Notes: generated by a model not told the origin, from the sequence alone. A stretch of 64,000 bases of DNA from Planctomycetota bacterium (GCA_029260755.1 JAJDCQ010000159.1:1-64000), one strand, 5' to 3'. Shown: positions 1-9,257, counted from the stretch's first letter. A program made the numbers and translations.

Positions 1-121
1 ATGGAAGCCAGGCGAATTCGGCATTCACTTCCAGCGGATCGGAGCCGGGAGAAGAGACGGAAGGACGAACGGGGAGCCGCCACGTCGGCCCCCCTGAGAT
101 TCCCCTTGACGGAGGGGCCTT

Positions 122-247
122 CCCATGGAAGACACGGAGGGCACGGAGGGGATCCGGGTCTTCGACCGCTCGGCGCGTCCTCCGTGAGTCCTCCGTGTTC
201 TCTGTGCCTCCGTGGTGACATCTGCTCGCCGAAGGCGAGCCCATCGG
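122..247. repeat. CACGGAG-type inverted-repeat element, copy 1
   Basis: The left part carries tandem ACACGGAGGGCACGGAGG units and the right part their complement (CCTCCGTG, CTCCGTGTTC, GCCTCCGTGG). The right end closes with a small hairpin, GCTCGCCGAAGGCGAGC. The last 43 bases (205-247) match 63825-63867 of copy 3 with a single difference. The ORF that the track draws through 1-264 reads these repeats and is not credible. I see no gene in the rest of 1-480; bases 335-354 hold a 20-mer shared with the next gene's upstream region. Confidence 0.8.
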
Positions 248-334
248 CACCTGAACGAGCTTGATAGTCCCGGCTCGGTCTAGCTCGGGCTCGCTCCTGA
301 TCGGTTCCGCTGCGACGGAGCCCGCGCCGCTTTC

Positions 335-354
335 GATGACCGGGAGTCACACCC
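335..354 (+). promoter_or_regulatory. Conserved 20-mer upstream of surface-protein gene 1
   Basis: GATGACCGGGAGTCACACCC lies about 125 bp upstream of the GTG start at 481. A copy differing at one base lies at 1896-1915, upstream of the next surface-protein gene. The function is unknown: it could be an operator, part of a promoter, or a remnant of a shared duplication of the upstream region. The call rests only on the repeated sequence and its equivalent position. Confidence 0.35.
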
Positions 355-480
355 GGGCTCCAGCGGCGCCACCGACATCACACCGAACCAAAGACTGGCC
401 CGCTACTTGAAGCCCTGACCCGGCGAGCGGCACTGAGCGTGCGATACGGCTCCTCCCATCCAAACGAGAGGAGTCGAGAC

Positions 481-1740
481 GTGAAGAGCAACCAGACAGA
501 GACCCGCCGCTTCGCCCCGTCCCGCCTGACGATGGTCGCGATCGCGGCCGTCGCCGTGACCGTCGGCTATCGTCTGCTTCCGCGATCGGCGTCGCCCGAT
601 CCCCTGCCGACCGCCGCGGCGGCCGACGCGGAGGACGACGGTCCGCGCCCGGCCCCGCCGGCCGAGCCAGCGGCCCCTTCGCCCGCCGCAACTCCGGAAG
701 GGCCGTCCGAGCCCGAAGAGGAGTGGTGGGAGCCGCTCGCAACCGGCGAGCACGCCCCGGTCGACACCGTCGTCAAGGTGATCGCCGAGCACGAGATGAC
801 GATCCGCCACAACCTCGAGCGCCCGGTCTTCGTCCGGGCCCTCTTCGAAGGCGAGCCCGTCCCCGAGATCCCGATCATCGTCAGCCACATGATGCTGAAG
901 AAGGACACGCAGATCGGCCTCTTCGAGCAGCGGGCCGACGCGCGGGGCCGCCTCGCCTTCACCGCGAAGAACGGCCGCTTCAAGATCAAGGTGCATGCCC
1001 GCCATGGCTACTACGGCGAGACCCACGCCCGCCTCGACTTCCTCGACCGCCAGCTCGTCGTCACGCTCGAGCTGAAGAAGGCCGTCACCCTCACCGGCCG
1101 GATCGTCGACGAGCGGGGCGCGCCCGTCGAGGGTCCGATCTTCCTGTCCGGCGATGGAGGGGACAGCGTTCAGCACGAGTACGCCAACGAGGACGGGACG
1201 TTCCAGATCGGTCCCTTCCAGCCGGGCACCCTCTCGCTCCACCTCGAGCACCGGTTCCACCACTTCAGGTCGATGTTCTTCCAAGAGGTCGAGGCGGGAC
1301 AGGGTCCCATCACGATCGTGGTGCCCGACGGACATCAGCGACCCGTCCGAGACATCGTTGCCGAGGTCTACACCGTCCCCGGCGTTCCGACCCACTTCGA
1401 CGCGCTCCTCCGAGGAGGCGGTAACGCTCTCAAGGTGCTGCACGACGCTCGACCCGCTCCCGCGGGAATCCCGCTGCGCTACGGAGTCACGACCGAGGGT
1501 TCCCTCCGGATCCGGGGCGTCGCCGGGCGACCGGCTCATGGCGTGACCAGGGAGTCGCAGCGGGACTGGCTGATCTTCCACGTCGACAACCACGACCTCC
1601 ACGAGGACGAAGGCGCGGTGCGCATCTTCCTGGTGCCGCTCCGAGCAGCGCTCGGCTACACCGACGAGTATCGAGCGGCCCTCCGCGAGCGCATCGAGGG
1701 AGCGCGCTCCACGCGGAAGCGTCGTCTCGGCGACGACTGA
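481..1740 (+). CDS. Membrane-anchored protein with carboxypeptidase-regulatory-like domain
   Basis: The 419-residue protein starts with a short basic segment and one hydrophobic segment (LTMVAIAAVAVTVGYRLL, about residues 18-35), then an Ala/Pro/Glu-rich linker to about residue 85. The rest should lie outside the cytoplasm. Around residues 195-245 LTGRIVDERGAPVEGP resembles a CarboxypepD_reg/CnaB-like beta sandwich. I chose the GTG at 481 over the track start at 439 because GAGAGGAG lies just before it. A strong hairpin follows the gene at 1771. The function is unknown; a structural or cell-envelope role is inferred from architecture only. Confidence 0.75.
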   Translation: MKSNQTETRRFAPSRLTMVAIAAVAVTVGYRLLPRSASPDPLPTAAAADAEDDGPRPAPPAEPAAPSPAATPEGPSEPEEEWWEPLATGEHAPVDTVVKVIAEHEMTIRHNLERPVFVRALFEGEPVPEIPIIVSHMMLKKDTQIGLFEQRADARGRLAFTAKNGRFKIKVHARHGYYGETHARLDFLDRQLVVTLELKKAVTLTGRIVDERGAPVEGPIFLSGDGGDSVQHEYANEDGTFQIGPFQPGTLSLHLEHRFHHFRSMFFQEVEAGQGPITIVVPDGHQRPVRDIVAEVYTVPGVPTHFDALLRGGGNALKVLHDARPAPAGIPLRYGVTTEGSLRIRGVAGRPAHGVTRESQRDWLIFHVDNHDLHEDEGAVRIFLVPLRAALGYTDEYRAALRERIEGARSTRKRRLGDD

Positions 1741-1770
1741 CCGAACCCGACCCGCCCCACGCCAACACGA

Positions 1771-1801
1771 CGACGGCCGGCGCCCCGCGCGCCGGCCGTC
1801 G
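1771..1801 (+). terminator. GC-rich hairpin terminator
   Basis: A 13-bp perfect stem (CGACGGCCGGCGC pairing with GCGCCGGCCGTCG) lies 30 bp after the stop of the upstream gene. There is no clear T-tract. A hairpin with nearly the same stem follows the next gene at 5469. The gene-free stretch 1741-2096 otherwise holds only the shared 20-mer at 1896 and a ribosome-binding site. Confidence 0.6.
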
Positions 1802-1895
1802 GCGCATTGGCCACCGTTCCCGGTGGCCCCGCCCCGCGCTGCGCTGCAACCGCCGCGAAGCACCGCGAGAGGCAGCGACGGGCTCGAGTCGGACC

Positions 1896-1915
1896 GATGA
1901 CCTGGAGTCACACCC
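1896..1915 (+). promoter_or_regulatory. Conserved 20-mer upstream of surface-protein gene 2
   Basis: GATGACCTGGAGTCACACCC matches bases 335-354 at 19 of 20 positions. It sits about 180 bp before the ATG at 2097. I found no other copy by reading, but an exhaustive search was not possible. Confidence 0.35.
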
Positions 1916-2096
1916 CTGCCCTCGAACGAGCCGATGCACGGCTGGCGCCGCGCCGCCGGGAACGAGCGCAAACCCCCATCACTCCTGCCTCTGCGGACGA
2001 AAGGCGGGCCCACCGACGAGGCCACCGACGGACCTGGCACCGGAGGTGCTCTATGGCCTGTCGAACGGCGCAAGTCGCCCCAGAGAGGAGTCGGAG

Positions 2097-5000
2097 ATGA
2101 GAAACATACGTGATATCGGGACCCGGAGCGATCGCTGGTGGATTCTGAAGGCGCTCGCCGTCATCTGCATCGTCCACCTGCTGGCATCGGCCCGCGCGGC
2201 CGTGGCTCTCGGCCAAGACGAGCCCCGTCAGTTCGAAGGCGTCACCGAGGACGGGCGCGCGTTCACCGCGTCGATCGTCGGCGACAACGCCGTCGTCCAG
2301 CTCGGCGAGGGGAGAGCGCAGAGCTTCCCCATCGCTGCCGCCGGGCGAAGAGTCGTCGGCCTCGAGGTCGTCGTCCGTGACGAAGAGACGTTCAACCGGA
2401 GCCTCCAGCGGATCTTCGCCACGCCCGAGGCCGCCGTTCCGAGCCTCGTCGTGACGCCTATCTTCGAGCCGGCCTCGACCGGCTCGCGCGAACCCGAGCG
2501 GGTGCCCTCGGACGCGCCGCCGCCGGCGGGCCCGACGTCCGACGCCTTCGAGCGCCTCTTCGACGCCACCCGCGCCGAGAGCGACGAGCCGCAGGACGAC
2601 CTCGAGCTCACGATGCTGCGCGTCCGCACCGAGAGCCAGCCCGAGCTGACGGCCGGCACCGCGGTCGTCCGATTCCGCGACGAGGTCCGCTACGAGATCA
2701 CGACCGAACCCGCCGGCCGCGAGAACGACGTGGAGGTGTTCCTCCTGACCGACGACGGCTCGGAGTCGAGCCTCGGCACGGGCAACGGCAATTTCCGGTT
2801 CGCCGAGTCGCCCGACCGCGTGGGCGGCAAGCTGATCGCCCGGCTCGACGACACGAGCCGGACCGTCCGTCTCCGTCCCGAGTCGATTCGCGTCGACGCG
2901 TTCGTCGACGGGGACCGGGCGCGCGCCACGAGCGGTGAGATCGCCTCCGACGGCCGGACGACGCCCGGCGAGAAGCTGGTCGTCCAGAAGGGCGAAGCGA
3001 TTCGATTCACCGTCGCGCCGGATCGGGGCGGCGAGTCGTTCACCATCACCGATGGCACGCAGCGCACGAACGTCTCCGGACGGATGACGACCGACGACCG
3101 CGCCCTCCGCGGCGGGAGCTTCCAGGCGGCGCTCGCTCGACTGGCCGAATCGCCCGTGATCGACATCGACGTGGTCGAGCTCATGGCGATCCACCTCGAG
3201 ACCGACGACCTGACGGCCACGGCGAGCCGGGATGCGCCGCAGGAGACCCCGGCGCGGGCCACCCGAGAAGACGTCGCCCGCGCGACGCTTCGCCTCGAGA
3301 TGATCCCCGAAGGGCACTCCTTCCGCGGACGCATCGGGGTCGCGGGAACGAAGCTCGGCAGCTCGAGAACGCACGAGCAGCCCTTCGAGGGAACGGAGGC
3401 CCCGTTCGCCCCTCTCCTGAAGGCCGCCGGTCGCCTCCCCACGGCCGTTCGCATCGAGGTTCGGCCCGACCGGGGCGACGCGCTCGAGCTGTCGGTCCGG
3501 ATCACGAACAGGCAGGCCGACGGGCGGTTCGACGTCGAGGGCCCCGTCAGTCTCTTCCCGGGCGAGCGCTCCGTCACCCAGGGAGGCTCGCCGTTCCTCG
3601 GCCACCTGCCGTTCGTCCTCGCGAAGCGCGGTCCTCGTTCCGAGCAGCTCCACATCGCGGATCTCGAGGTGGTCGAGGAGTTCGAGGAAGGGCCCGGCCT
3701 CCTCGAGGCAGGCAGCGTCGCGTTTCGGCCGCTCGAGAACGAGAAGGCCGACGAGATCGTCGGGACGGTCACCCTGAAGGCGCGCGAGGATGCGCTCCCC
3801 GACGGCGTTCGAGAGCGCTCGACCCAGCTCGTCGTCTACACGCGCGGTCCCAACCGCCGACGCCTCGACGCCGTCGAGGTGGTCGTGAACCGCGTCAAGG
3901 TCGAGATCGTCGCGCTCCCGAGGACCATCTTCGCGAGCACCGACGGCGCCCTCTGGATCGAGTTCCGGGTGACGTCGGAGGCGCGGCGGCCGAAGGAGAA
4001 CCGCCACTTCGAGTTCGATGAGATCACCTGCCGGTTGTTCCAGACCGAGAACACGTCGAAGACGATTCGTCGCCAGCTCCTCAGCGCCCAGCTCGAGACG
4101 AAGGAGACCCTCCTCCGCGACCCCGAGCACCCTGGTCGCTACGTCGTCTCCCTTCCGGCCGAGATTCTCCGCGAGCTCGAGCCCGCCTCCGACAAGGACA
4201 ACCCGACGCTCTCGCGCTTCCGGATCGACGACCTCGATGTCCAGATCGAGGTCGCGTGTCGTCCGGTCGACTCGAAGGGCTCCGCCCCGGCGGATGCGCC
4301 CGAGCTCCGCGGCACGTCGAACAAGAAGACGCTCCGGTCGGCCTGGACTCACCAGATCACCTGCGTCGACCAGGGGAAGCCGAAATCCGGCAAGCTCGAG
4401 TGGATCGAAGCGATCGCGCTGGCGACGCTGACCGGCGTGACGAGCGAAGGCGATGCGACGACGGTCTCGGTCGGCAAGCGGCGCGTCGAGAACATCGCCG
4501 GCTTCCCGGGCAAGCACGACTTCGGCGCGCGCGGCTACCGAGACGTGGCCCGCTTCCTCGCGGGTCACCAACGCCCCATCGTCACTCACGAGCTCACGAA
4601 GACCGGCGGGTCGATCGGCGTCGAGGCGGCCGGCCAGGTCCACCCCGGAGTCGCGAGGAAGGCGAAGCTTCACCTGAGCACCCAGGACCACGTCCTCGCC
4701 GCCGTCTTCGGGGTCCATCACGCGTACACGCCGAGCCCGACCTCGACCTTTCCGGAATTCGAGGCGGTGAAGGGTGACTCGAACCGGACCGAAACCGCAA
4801 ACATCGAGCTCGACCTTCGGCCCGCGTTTCACTACCAGAGCAACCTCGATGACGTCGTCGGCGGCACCCGATTCCGGCCGGGCGTCTTCGCGGACGAGAT
4901 CCTGACGATGACGAACACTCTCGCGGACATCGGGCTCGCCAAGGGACACCCGATCACTCAGGGGATTGCCCTGGCCGTGAAGGCGTTCGTGCTCGGCCGC

Positions 5001-5405
5001 GAAGCGCTGGCGGCCCTCGGCGTCTTCGGCGCGAGCGACCTCGACTTCGATACGATCGACTTCCCCATGTCCTTCAACGGCGCCGCTGCCGCGATCACCG
5101 TCTCGATGGACGACCGCGCCGCGGTGAGCCTGCAGCCGCGCGGCAAGGTCATCAGCCGAGTCACGTTCCCGCAGAGCAGGAGCTTCGACCGCGGCCGGAG
5201 CTCCGACAGCCACCCCCGGGCGGAGTTCCGAACCGCCCAGTCGTTTCAGAGCGGCGAGATCTACGTCTTCACGGTGCAGACGAACGTGTCGGTCTGGGGC
5301 GCGACGCACAGCCCCAAGACCTCGAAGACGCCCGTCGTGACGGGACTCGAAGTCGAGTTCGAGGGAGACTTGAAGTGGTCGATCCAGTGGAAGGGTACCG
5401 ACTGA
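2097..5405 (+). CDS. Large secreted or membrane-anchored protein of unknown function
   Basis: The protein has 1102 residues. An N-terminal hydrophobic segment (WWILKALAVICIVHLLASARA, about residues 13-33) acts as signal peptide or anchor and is followed by a long, mostly beta-rich exported region with no motif I recognise. The ATG at 2097 is preceded by AGAGAGGAG, the same ribosome-site context as the gene before it, so the track start at 2046 is rejected. The two neighbouring surface genes share the upstream 20-mer and similar terminators, suggesting parallel expression. No catalytic motif or repeat was found by eye. Confidence 0.75.
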   Translation: MRNIRDIGTRSDRWWILKALAVICIVHLLASARAAVALGQDEPRQFEGVTEDGRAFTASIVGDNAVVQLGEGRAQSFPIAAAGRRVVGLEVVVRDEETFNRSLQRIFATPEAAVPSLVVTPIFEPASTGSREPERVPSDAPPPAGPTSDAFERLFDATRAESDEPQDDLELTMLRVRTESQPELTAGTAVVRFRDEVRYEITTEPAGRENDVEVFLLTDDGSESSLGTGNGNFRFAESPDRVGGKLIARLDDTSRTVRLRPESIRVDAFVDGDRARATSGEIASDGRTTPGEKLVVQKGEAIRFTVAPDRGGESFTITDGTQRTNVSGRMTTDDRALRGGSFQAALARLAESPVIDIDVVELMAIHLETDDLTATASRDAPQETPARATREDVARATLRLEMIPEGHSFRGRIGVAGTKLGSSRTHEQPFEGTEAPFAPLLKAAGRLPTAVRIEVRPDRGDALELSVRITNRQADGRFDVEGPVSLFPGERSVTQGGSPFLGHLPFVLAKRGPRSEQLHIADLEVVEEFEEGPGLLEAGSVAFRPLENEKADEIVGTVTLKAREDALPDGVRERSTQLVVYTRGPNRRRLDAVEVVVNRVKVEIVALPRTIFASTDGALWIEFRVTSEARRPKENRHFEFDEITCRLFQTENTSKTIRRQLLSAQLETKETLLRDPEHPGRYVVSLPAEILRELEPASDKDNPTLSRFRIDDLDVQIEVACRPVDSKGSAPADAPELRGTSNKKTLRSAWTHQITCVDQGKPKSGKLEWIEAIALATLTGVTSEGDATTVSVGKRRVENIAGFPGKHDFGARGYRDVARFLAGHQRPIVTHELTKTGGSIGVEAAGQVHPGVARKAKLHLSTQDHVLAAVFGVHHAYTPSPTSTFPEFEAVKGDSNRTETANIELDLRPAFHYQSNLDDVVGGTRFRPGVFADEILTMTNTLADIGLAKGHPITQGIALAVKAFVLGREALAALGVFGASDLDFDTIDFPMSFNGAAAAITVSMDDRAAVSLQPRGKVISRVTFPQSRSFDRGRSSDSHPRAEFRTAQSFQSGEIYVFTVQTNVSVWGATHSPKTSKTPVVTGLEVEFEGDLKWSIQWKGTD

Positions 5406-5468
5406 CCAACCCCGAGCAGATCCCCCTTGACGCCCCCCCGCCCCCGGGCAGAATCGCCCGGAACGCGA

Positions 5469-5503
5469 CCGACGGCCGGCGCCATCCTGGCGCCGGCCGT
5501 CGG
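5469..5503 (+). terminator. GC-rich hairpin terminator
   Basis: CCGACGGCCGGCGCC pairs with GGCGCCGGCCGTCGG around a 5-base loop, about 65 bp after the stop of the large surface protein and before the RidA gene. No T-tract is visible. The stem is nearly identical to the one at 1771. Confidence 0.6.
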
Positions 5504-5545
5504 CCATCCGCCTCACCGCACATCGACTCCAAGGAGACGACGACC

Positions 5546-6013
5546 ATGGCCGGCCGAATCGATGCGATCCTCGCCGAGAAGAAGATCGAGCTTCCCAAGG
5601 CCTCGACGCCGGCGGCGGCCTACGTCCCGTTCGTGAAGACGGGCAACCTCGTCGTCGTCGCCGGGCAGGTCACCGTCTGGAACGGGGAGTGGAAGTTCAT
5701 CGGGAAGGTCGGCGCCGACTTCACCATCGAGCAGGGCCAGGAGGCGGCCCGCCTGTGCGGGCTCAATATGATCGCCCATCTCCGGAACGCCTGCGACGGC
5801 GACCTCGACCGGGTGACCCGCGTCGTTCGCCTCGGCGGGTTCGTGAACGCTGGACCCGACTTCCACGACCACCCCAAGGTCATCAACGGGGCGAGCGAGC
5901 TGATGATGGACATCTGGGGCGACGCCGGGAAGCACGCCCGCGCCGCCGTCGGGTGCTCGTCGCTTCCGTTCAACGTGGCGGTCGAGATCGATGGGATCTT
6001 CGAGGTCGCCTGA
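5546..6013 (+). CDS. RidA family protein (YjgF/YER057c/UK114)
   Basis: The 155-residue protein is close to the usual size for the RidA subgroup that is slightly longer than E. coli RidA. RidA enzymes hydrolyse reactive enamine/imine intermediates in the cytosol. Supporting segments are GNLVVVAGQV near residue 35, LIAHL-like helix residues near 75, and the C-terminal HARAAVGCSSLPFNVAVEID, which holds the arginine and Leu-Pro of the ligand site. The ATG at 5546 follows AAGGAGACGACGACC; the track start at 5375 would overlap the preceding gene. It appears to be a single-gene unit between a terminator and a repeat element. The true substrate is unknown. Confidence 0.88.
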   Translation: MAGRIDAILAEKKIELPKASTPAAAYVPFVKTGNLVVVAGQVTVWNGEWKFIGKVGADFTIEQGQEAARLCGLNMIAHLRNACDGDLDRVTRVVRLGGFVNAGPDFHDHPKVINGASELMMDIWGDAGKHARAAVGCSSLPFNVAVEIDGIFEVA

Positions 6014-6027
6014 TCGGTCGGTCGGCG

Positions 6028-6240
6028 GGCTCGCCTTTGGCGAGCAGGATGTCACCACGGAGACACGGAGGACACGGAGAATCCACGGAGCAGATCGCGG
6101 GGGCTTCCGATGAGCCGTGCGGCCCTCGCGCTCACCGCAGTGGCGCCAACCCGGGTCGAGCTGCCCGCGTTTCTCCGTGAATCCTCCGTGTCCTCCGTGT
6201 ATCCGTGGTGACGACCATCTTCGCCGAAGGCGAAGCCAGC
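6028..6240. repeat. CACGGAG-type inverted-repeat element, copy 2
   Basis: The element opens with the hairpin GCTCGCCTTTGGCGAGC and CACCACGGAGACACGGAGG. It closes with CCTCCGTGTCCTCCGTG, ATCCGTGGTG and TTCGCCGAAGGCGAA, so both ends carry a CTCGCC/GGCGAG-type hairpin and CACGGAG units in inverted order. The inner 80 bp are unrelated to the other copies. It sits in the convergent gap between the RidA gene and the FAD oxidase gene. No transposase is present. Confidence 0.8.
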
Positions 6241-6246
6241 CACGGC

Positions 6247-7896
6247 CTAGCGATCCTCGTGAGGGAAGAGCACGCCTCGGGCGAGCTTCCCGGCGGGGTC
6301 GAGCGCCCGCCGGGTCGCGCGCATCTGCTCGATCCCCTCCTCGCCGTAGAGCTGCCTCAGCAGCGCCTGCTTGAGCGGGTTCCTCCCGACGCCGTGCTCG
6401 GCGAGGGGTGATCCCCCGCGGGCGACCACCTCGCGTCCGAGCTCGAGGATCGCCTCCTCGCCGCTCGTGACGTCGGCGAGGCTGCTCGGGATCACGTTGG
6501 GGTGGACGTTCCCGTCGGAGATGTGGCCCCAGATCGCCACGTCGAGGCCGCGGCTGCCGAACGCTTCGCGATAGACGTCCATCATCTCGCCGAACCGCTC
6601 GTAGGGAACGATCATGTCGGCGGCGACCTTGTGGATCCCCGCGTCGACCTCTCGCTTCGCCTTCTCGACCCGATGGTTCACCGCGACCGGCACCGCCTCG
6701 CGCACCGCGAAGAGCTGTCCCGCGCGCCGCGCGTCGCCGGGCATTGCGACGAGGGTGTCCTCGGCGACGTCGTAGCCGTCGAGAATCCGGAGGAGCGCCA
6801 CGATGGCGCTCGCCCCGAGGTCGGAGCTCGGCGGGCGGCGCCCCTCGGCGAAGGCGGCCATCGCCTCGGTCGCCGCCTCGGCGTCCATCGCGCGGGGCAC
6901 CTCGAGCGCGACCAGCAGCATCATCGCGAGGTGCTCGCCGAAGGTGATCCCCGTCTCGCGGTCCTTGCCCTCCTCGCGAAGGATCTCGATCGAGCGGCGG
7001 TCGACGTGCTCGATCGCGCGGACGTCGATCCCGCCGCCCTCGGGGTCCATCCACGTCAGGCGTGACCGGTCACGCAGGCTGCCGACCAGCTCGACGCCCG
7101 CCGCCTCGCTCCGCAGCGGCACGAGGCACCAGAGGACGGCCGGCGGCTCCTCGAGGAGGCGCAGGGTGACCTCGGTGACCACGCCGAGCGTTCCCTCCGA
7201 GCCGATGAAGAGGTCGACGAGGTCCATCCCCGGCGCGGCGTGGTAGCCGGCCGAGCACTTGGGGACCTCGGGCATGGCGTAGCCGGGCACCGACACGACA
7301 GTGACCGAGCCGTCGACCGCGACCACCTCGAAGGTGCCCTCGGGCGATGCCGTCACCGCGCCGCGCTCGAGGTCGAGCACCTCGCCGCTGGCGAGCACGA
7401 CGGTGAGCCCCTCGACCCATCGCCGCGTCGTCCCGTACTTCCACGTCGCCGCGCCGGCGGCGTTCGTCGCGACCGTCCCGCCGACGAAGGCGCCGTCGAA
7501 GGTCGGGGCCGGCGGGTAGAACCGGTCGGCCTCGACGAGGCGCTGCGCGAGGGTCACCAGGGCGACGCCCGGGCCGACCCGGACGCGGTCGCCCTCGATC
7601 GGTCCGACCGCGTCCATCCGCGACGTCTGGAGGACGGCGTCTCCGTCGGGGACGGCGCCGCCGGTGAGCGAGCTCTGCGCCCCCTGCGGCAGCACCCGCG
7701 GCTCCTCGCGGAGCACCCAGGCGACCTCGCCCTCGGTCCTCGGCAGGTAGACCCGCTCGGTCCGTCCGCCCGGGAAACGCGAGGCGTCCTCGATGTAGGT
7801 CGCCACCTCGTCCGCCCCCTCCAGCATCGAGGGCCGCTGCACCGGTCCGCGCGGCGGCCGAGCCTCGACGACGTGGGCGCCGCGCTTCGCGATCAC
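6247..7896 (-). CDS. FAD-linked oxidase, GlcD / D-lactate dehydrogenase type
   Basis: The 549-residue protein has an N-terminal FAD_binding_4 domain (VLPQGAQSSLTGGAVP near residue 70; ATNAAGAATWKYG near 145) and a C-terminal FAD-oxidase_C domain (GHISDGNVHPNVIP; LAEHGVGRNPLKQALL near the end). The family oxidises 2-hydroxy acids such as glycolate or D-lactate and passes electrons to quinone or another carrier. The GTG start at 7896 overlaps the stop of the LarA-family gene by four bases (GTGA) and has GGAGGTGAG before it, so translation is probably coupled. The partner suggests a 2-hydroxy-acid substrate, which remains inference. Confidence 0.88.
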   Translation of the reverse strand: MIAKRGAHVVEARPPRGPVQRPSMLEGADEVATYIEDASRFPGGRTERVYLPRTEGEVAWVLREEPRVLPQGAQSSLTGGAVPDGDAVLQTSRMDAVGPIEGDRVRVGPGVALVTLAQRLVEADRFYPPAPTFDGAFVGGTVATNAAGAATWKYGTTRRWVEGLTVVLASGEVLDLERGAVTASPEGTFEVVAVDGSVTVVSVPGYAMPEVPKCSAGYHAAPGMDLVDLFIGSEGTLGVVTEVTLRLLEEPPAVLWCLVPLRSEAAGVELVGSLRDRSRLTWMDPEGGGIDVRAIEHVDRRSIEILREEGKDRETGITFGEHLAMMLLVALEVPRAMDAEAATEAMAAFAEGRRPPSSDLGASAIVALLRILDGYDVAEDTLVAMPGDARRAGQLFAVREAVPVAVNHRVEKAKREVDAGIHKVAADMIVPYERFGEMMDVYREAFGSRGLDVAIWGHISDGNVHPNVIPSSLADVTSGEEAILELGREVVARGGSPLAEHGVGRNPLKQALLRQLYGEEGIEQMRATRRALDPAGKLARGVLFPHEDR

Positions 7897-9182
7897 GAGC
7901 TCACCTCCAGGACGAGATTGCCGGCGTCCGCGACGACGAGGCCGGTCGGCCGGACTCCGTCCGCGACGGCGGCGGCCGGGCGCTCGGCGAGCCACTCGGC
8001 CGCGGCCGCGCGGTCGCGGAGCGGGGTCAGCCCGATCGCCCGCAGCGTCGCCTCGGAGACGCCCGGCGTGATCGCGCCGACCGCCACGTCGCGCGCCGCA
8101 GGGTCGGTCAGCGCCCGCAGCCGGACCGCCTTGTGATCCCCGAGCCGATACCCCTCCTCGGCAACGACGCGCCGGGCCGCCTCGAGGGTGGCCGCGCGCT
8201 CGAGCAGTCGAACGAACCGATCGATGCCCACCCCGCGGAGGCAGGCGGCCTCGAGGACGATCGCCCCGCCGCGCCGCACGGCGGCCTCGACGTTCTTGAT
8301 CCCCTTGTCCGCCTGGTAGAGCGAGCGGTCGAGCGGCGGCTCGACCTGGCTCACCACGAGGTCGACCGGCGCGGTCGCGACCGCGGCCACCTCCCGGACG
8401 AGCGGGACGGCCTCGCGGAGCGCCGCGAGCGGCTCGCCGGCCGTCGCGGCCACGACCCGGCCGCCGACGATCAGCTCGTTCACCGCGAAGAGCTCCCGTC
8501 CCGCCGCGAGGGCGTCGACGATCGCGACGATCCCGGCGTGCACCGGATTGCCGTCGAGCGCGAGGGGGCGCGCGCCCGGCTCGAGGGCGGCGGCGTGATT
8601 CGCCTCGATCTCGTCGCGCGCGAGGACGCCGATCGAGAGCGTCTTGTGAGCGCCGGTCACGCCGGCGAAGTAGTGCGGCTCGAGGCTGCCGATCGCGAGG
8701 ACGAACCGCGCCGCGGCGACGTCGCGCTGGAGCCGAAACGGCCCGACCGGGGCGAGGCTCGCCGCGTCGGTCGCGTCGTGCCACGTGATCGGGGCCGCCT
8801 CGGGACCGAGGCCGGCGTCGGCGAGCGCGGCCCGGATCGGACCGAGGTGCGCCTCGCGCTCGGCCTGCTCGGCGCGATGGCTCCCGGCGGCCACCACGAT
8901 ACGAAGCGCCGGGGCTTCCCCGCCGAGCCGGGCGCGCACCGCGAGCACCGTGGCGAGGGCGAGGTCGGTCCGCGTCGGGCGATGCGGGTCGTTCACGACG
9001 ACCGTGACGGTCTCGCGCGCCGCGCTGGCCCGAGAGAGGAACGCCTCGAGCCCGGCGCTCGCGAGGGCCGCGGCGAGCACTTCGTCCTCGGGCGCGGACG
9101 CCGATCCCCGACGAACGGGACGCGGCGCCACGCGGCGAAGGTCGAAGCCGCTCAGGGTCTCCTCCCAGGACGGGCCGCTCAT
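7893..9182 (-). CDS. LarA family protein (nickel-pincer lactate racemase-like, DUF2088)
   Basis: At 429 residues it matches the length of lactate racemase LarA. Family signatures are VVNDPHRPTRT near residue 65, VVAAGSHR near 110, a WHDATD segment, and GVTGAHKTLSIG near 200. LarA enzymes use a nickel pincer nucleotide to racemise or epimerise 2-hydroxy acids. No larB, larC or larE gene for cofactor synthesis lies in this window. I start at the ATG 9182; the track ORF continues into the divergent promoter region. Coupling to the FAD oxidase suggests interconversion and then oxidation of a 2-hydroxy acid. The exact substrate is not determined by sequence; many LarA homologues do not act on lactate. 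Confidence 0.85.
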   Translation of the reverse strand: MSGPSWEETLSGFDLRRVAPRPVRRGSASAPEDEVLAAALASAGLEAFLSRASAARETVTVVVNDPHRPTRTDLALATVLAVRARLGGEAPALRIVVAAGSHRAEQAEREAHLGPIRAALADAGLGPEAAPITWHDATDAASLAPVGPFRLQRDVAAARFVLAIGSLEPHYFAGVTGAHKTLSIGVLARDEIEANHAAALEPGARPLALDGNPVHAGIVAIVDALAAGRELFAVNELIVGGRVVAATAGEPLAALREAVPLVREVAAVATAPVDLVVSQVEPPLDRSLYQADKGIKNVEAAVRRGGAIVLEAACLRGVGIDRFVRLLERAATLEAARRVVAEEGYRLGDHKAVRLRALTDPAARDVAVGAITPGVSEATLRAIGLTPLRDRAAAAEWLAERPAAAVADGVRPTGLVVADAGNLVLEVSS

Positions 9183-9227
9183 GGCGGCAACGGTAAGCCC
9201 GGCCTGGCACGAGGTCAACGTCCGCCG

Positions 9228-9257
9228 TGGACGATCGATGTCGCCCCGCGTTATAAT
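9228..9257 (+). promoter_or_regulatory. Sigma-70-type promoter of the ETF:quinone oxidoreductase gene
   Basis: A perfect TATAAT (9252-9257) is preceded by TGGACG with an 18-base spacer, about 50 bp before the ATG at 9310. It lies in the 127-bp divergent gap to the LarA-family gene and is conspicuous in otherwise very GC-rich sequence. Confidence 0.6.

Noticed and set aside
1-264. ORF of 87 residues at the window start
   Set aside because: It reads through the CACGGAG repeat element (HGRHGGHGG-type residues), has no ribosome site and no coding-like composition.
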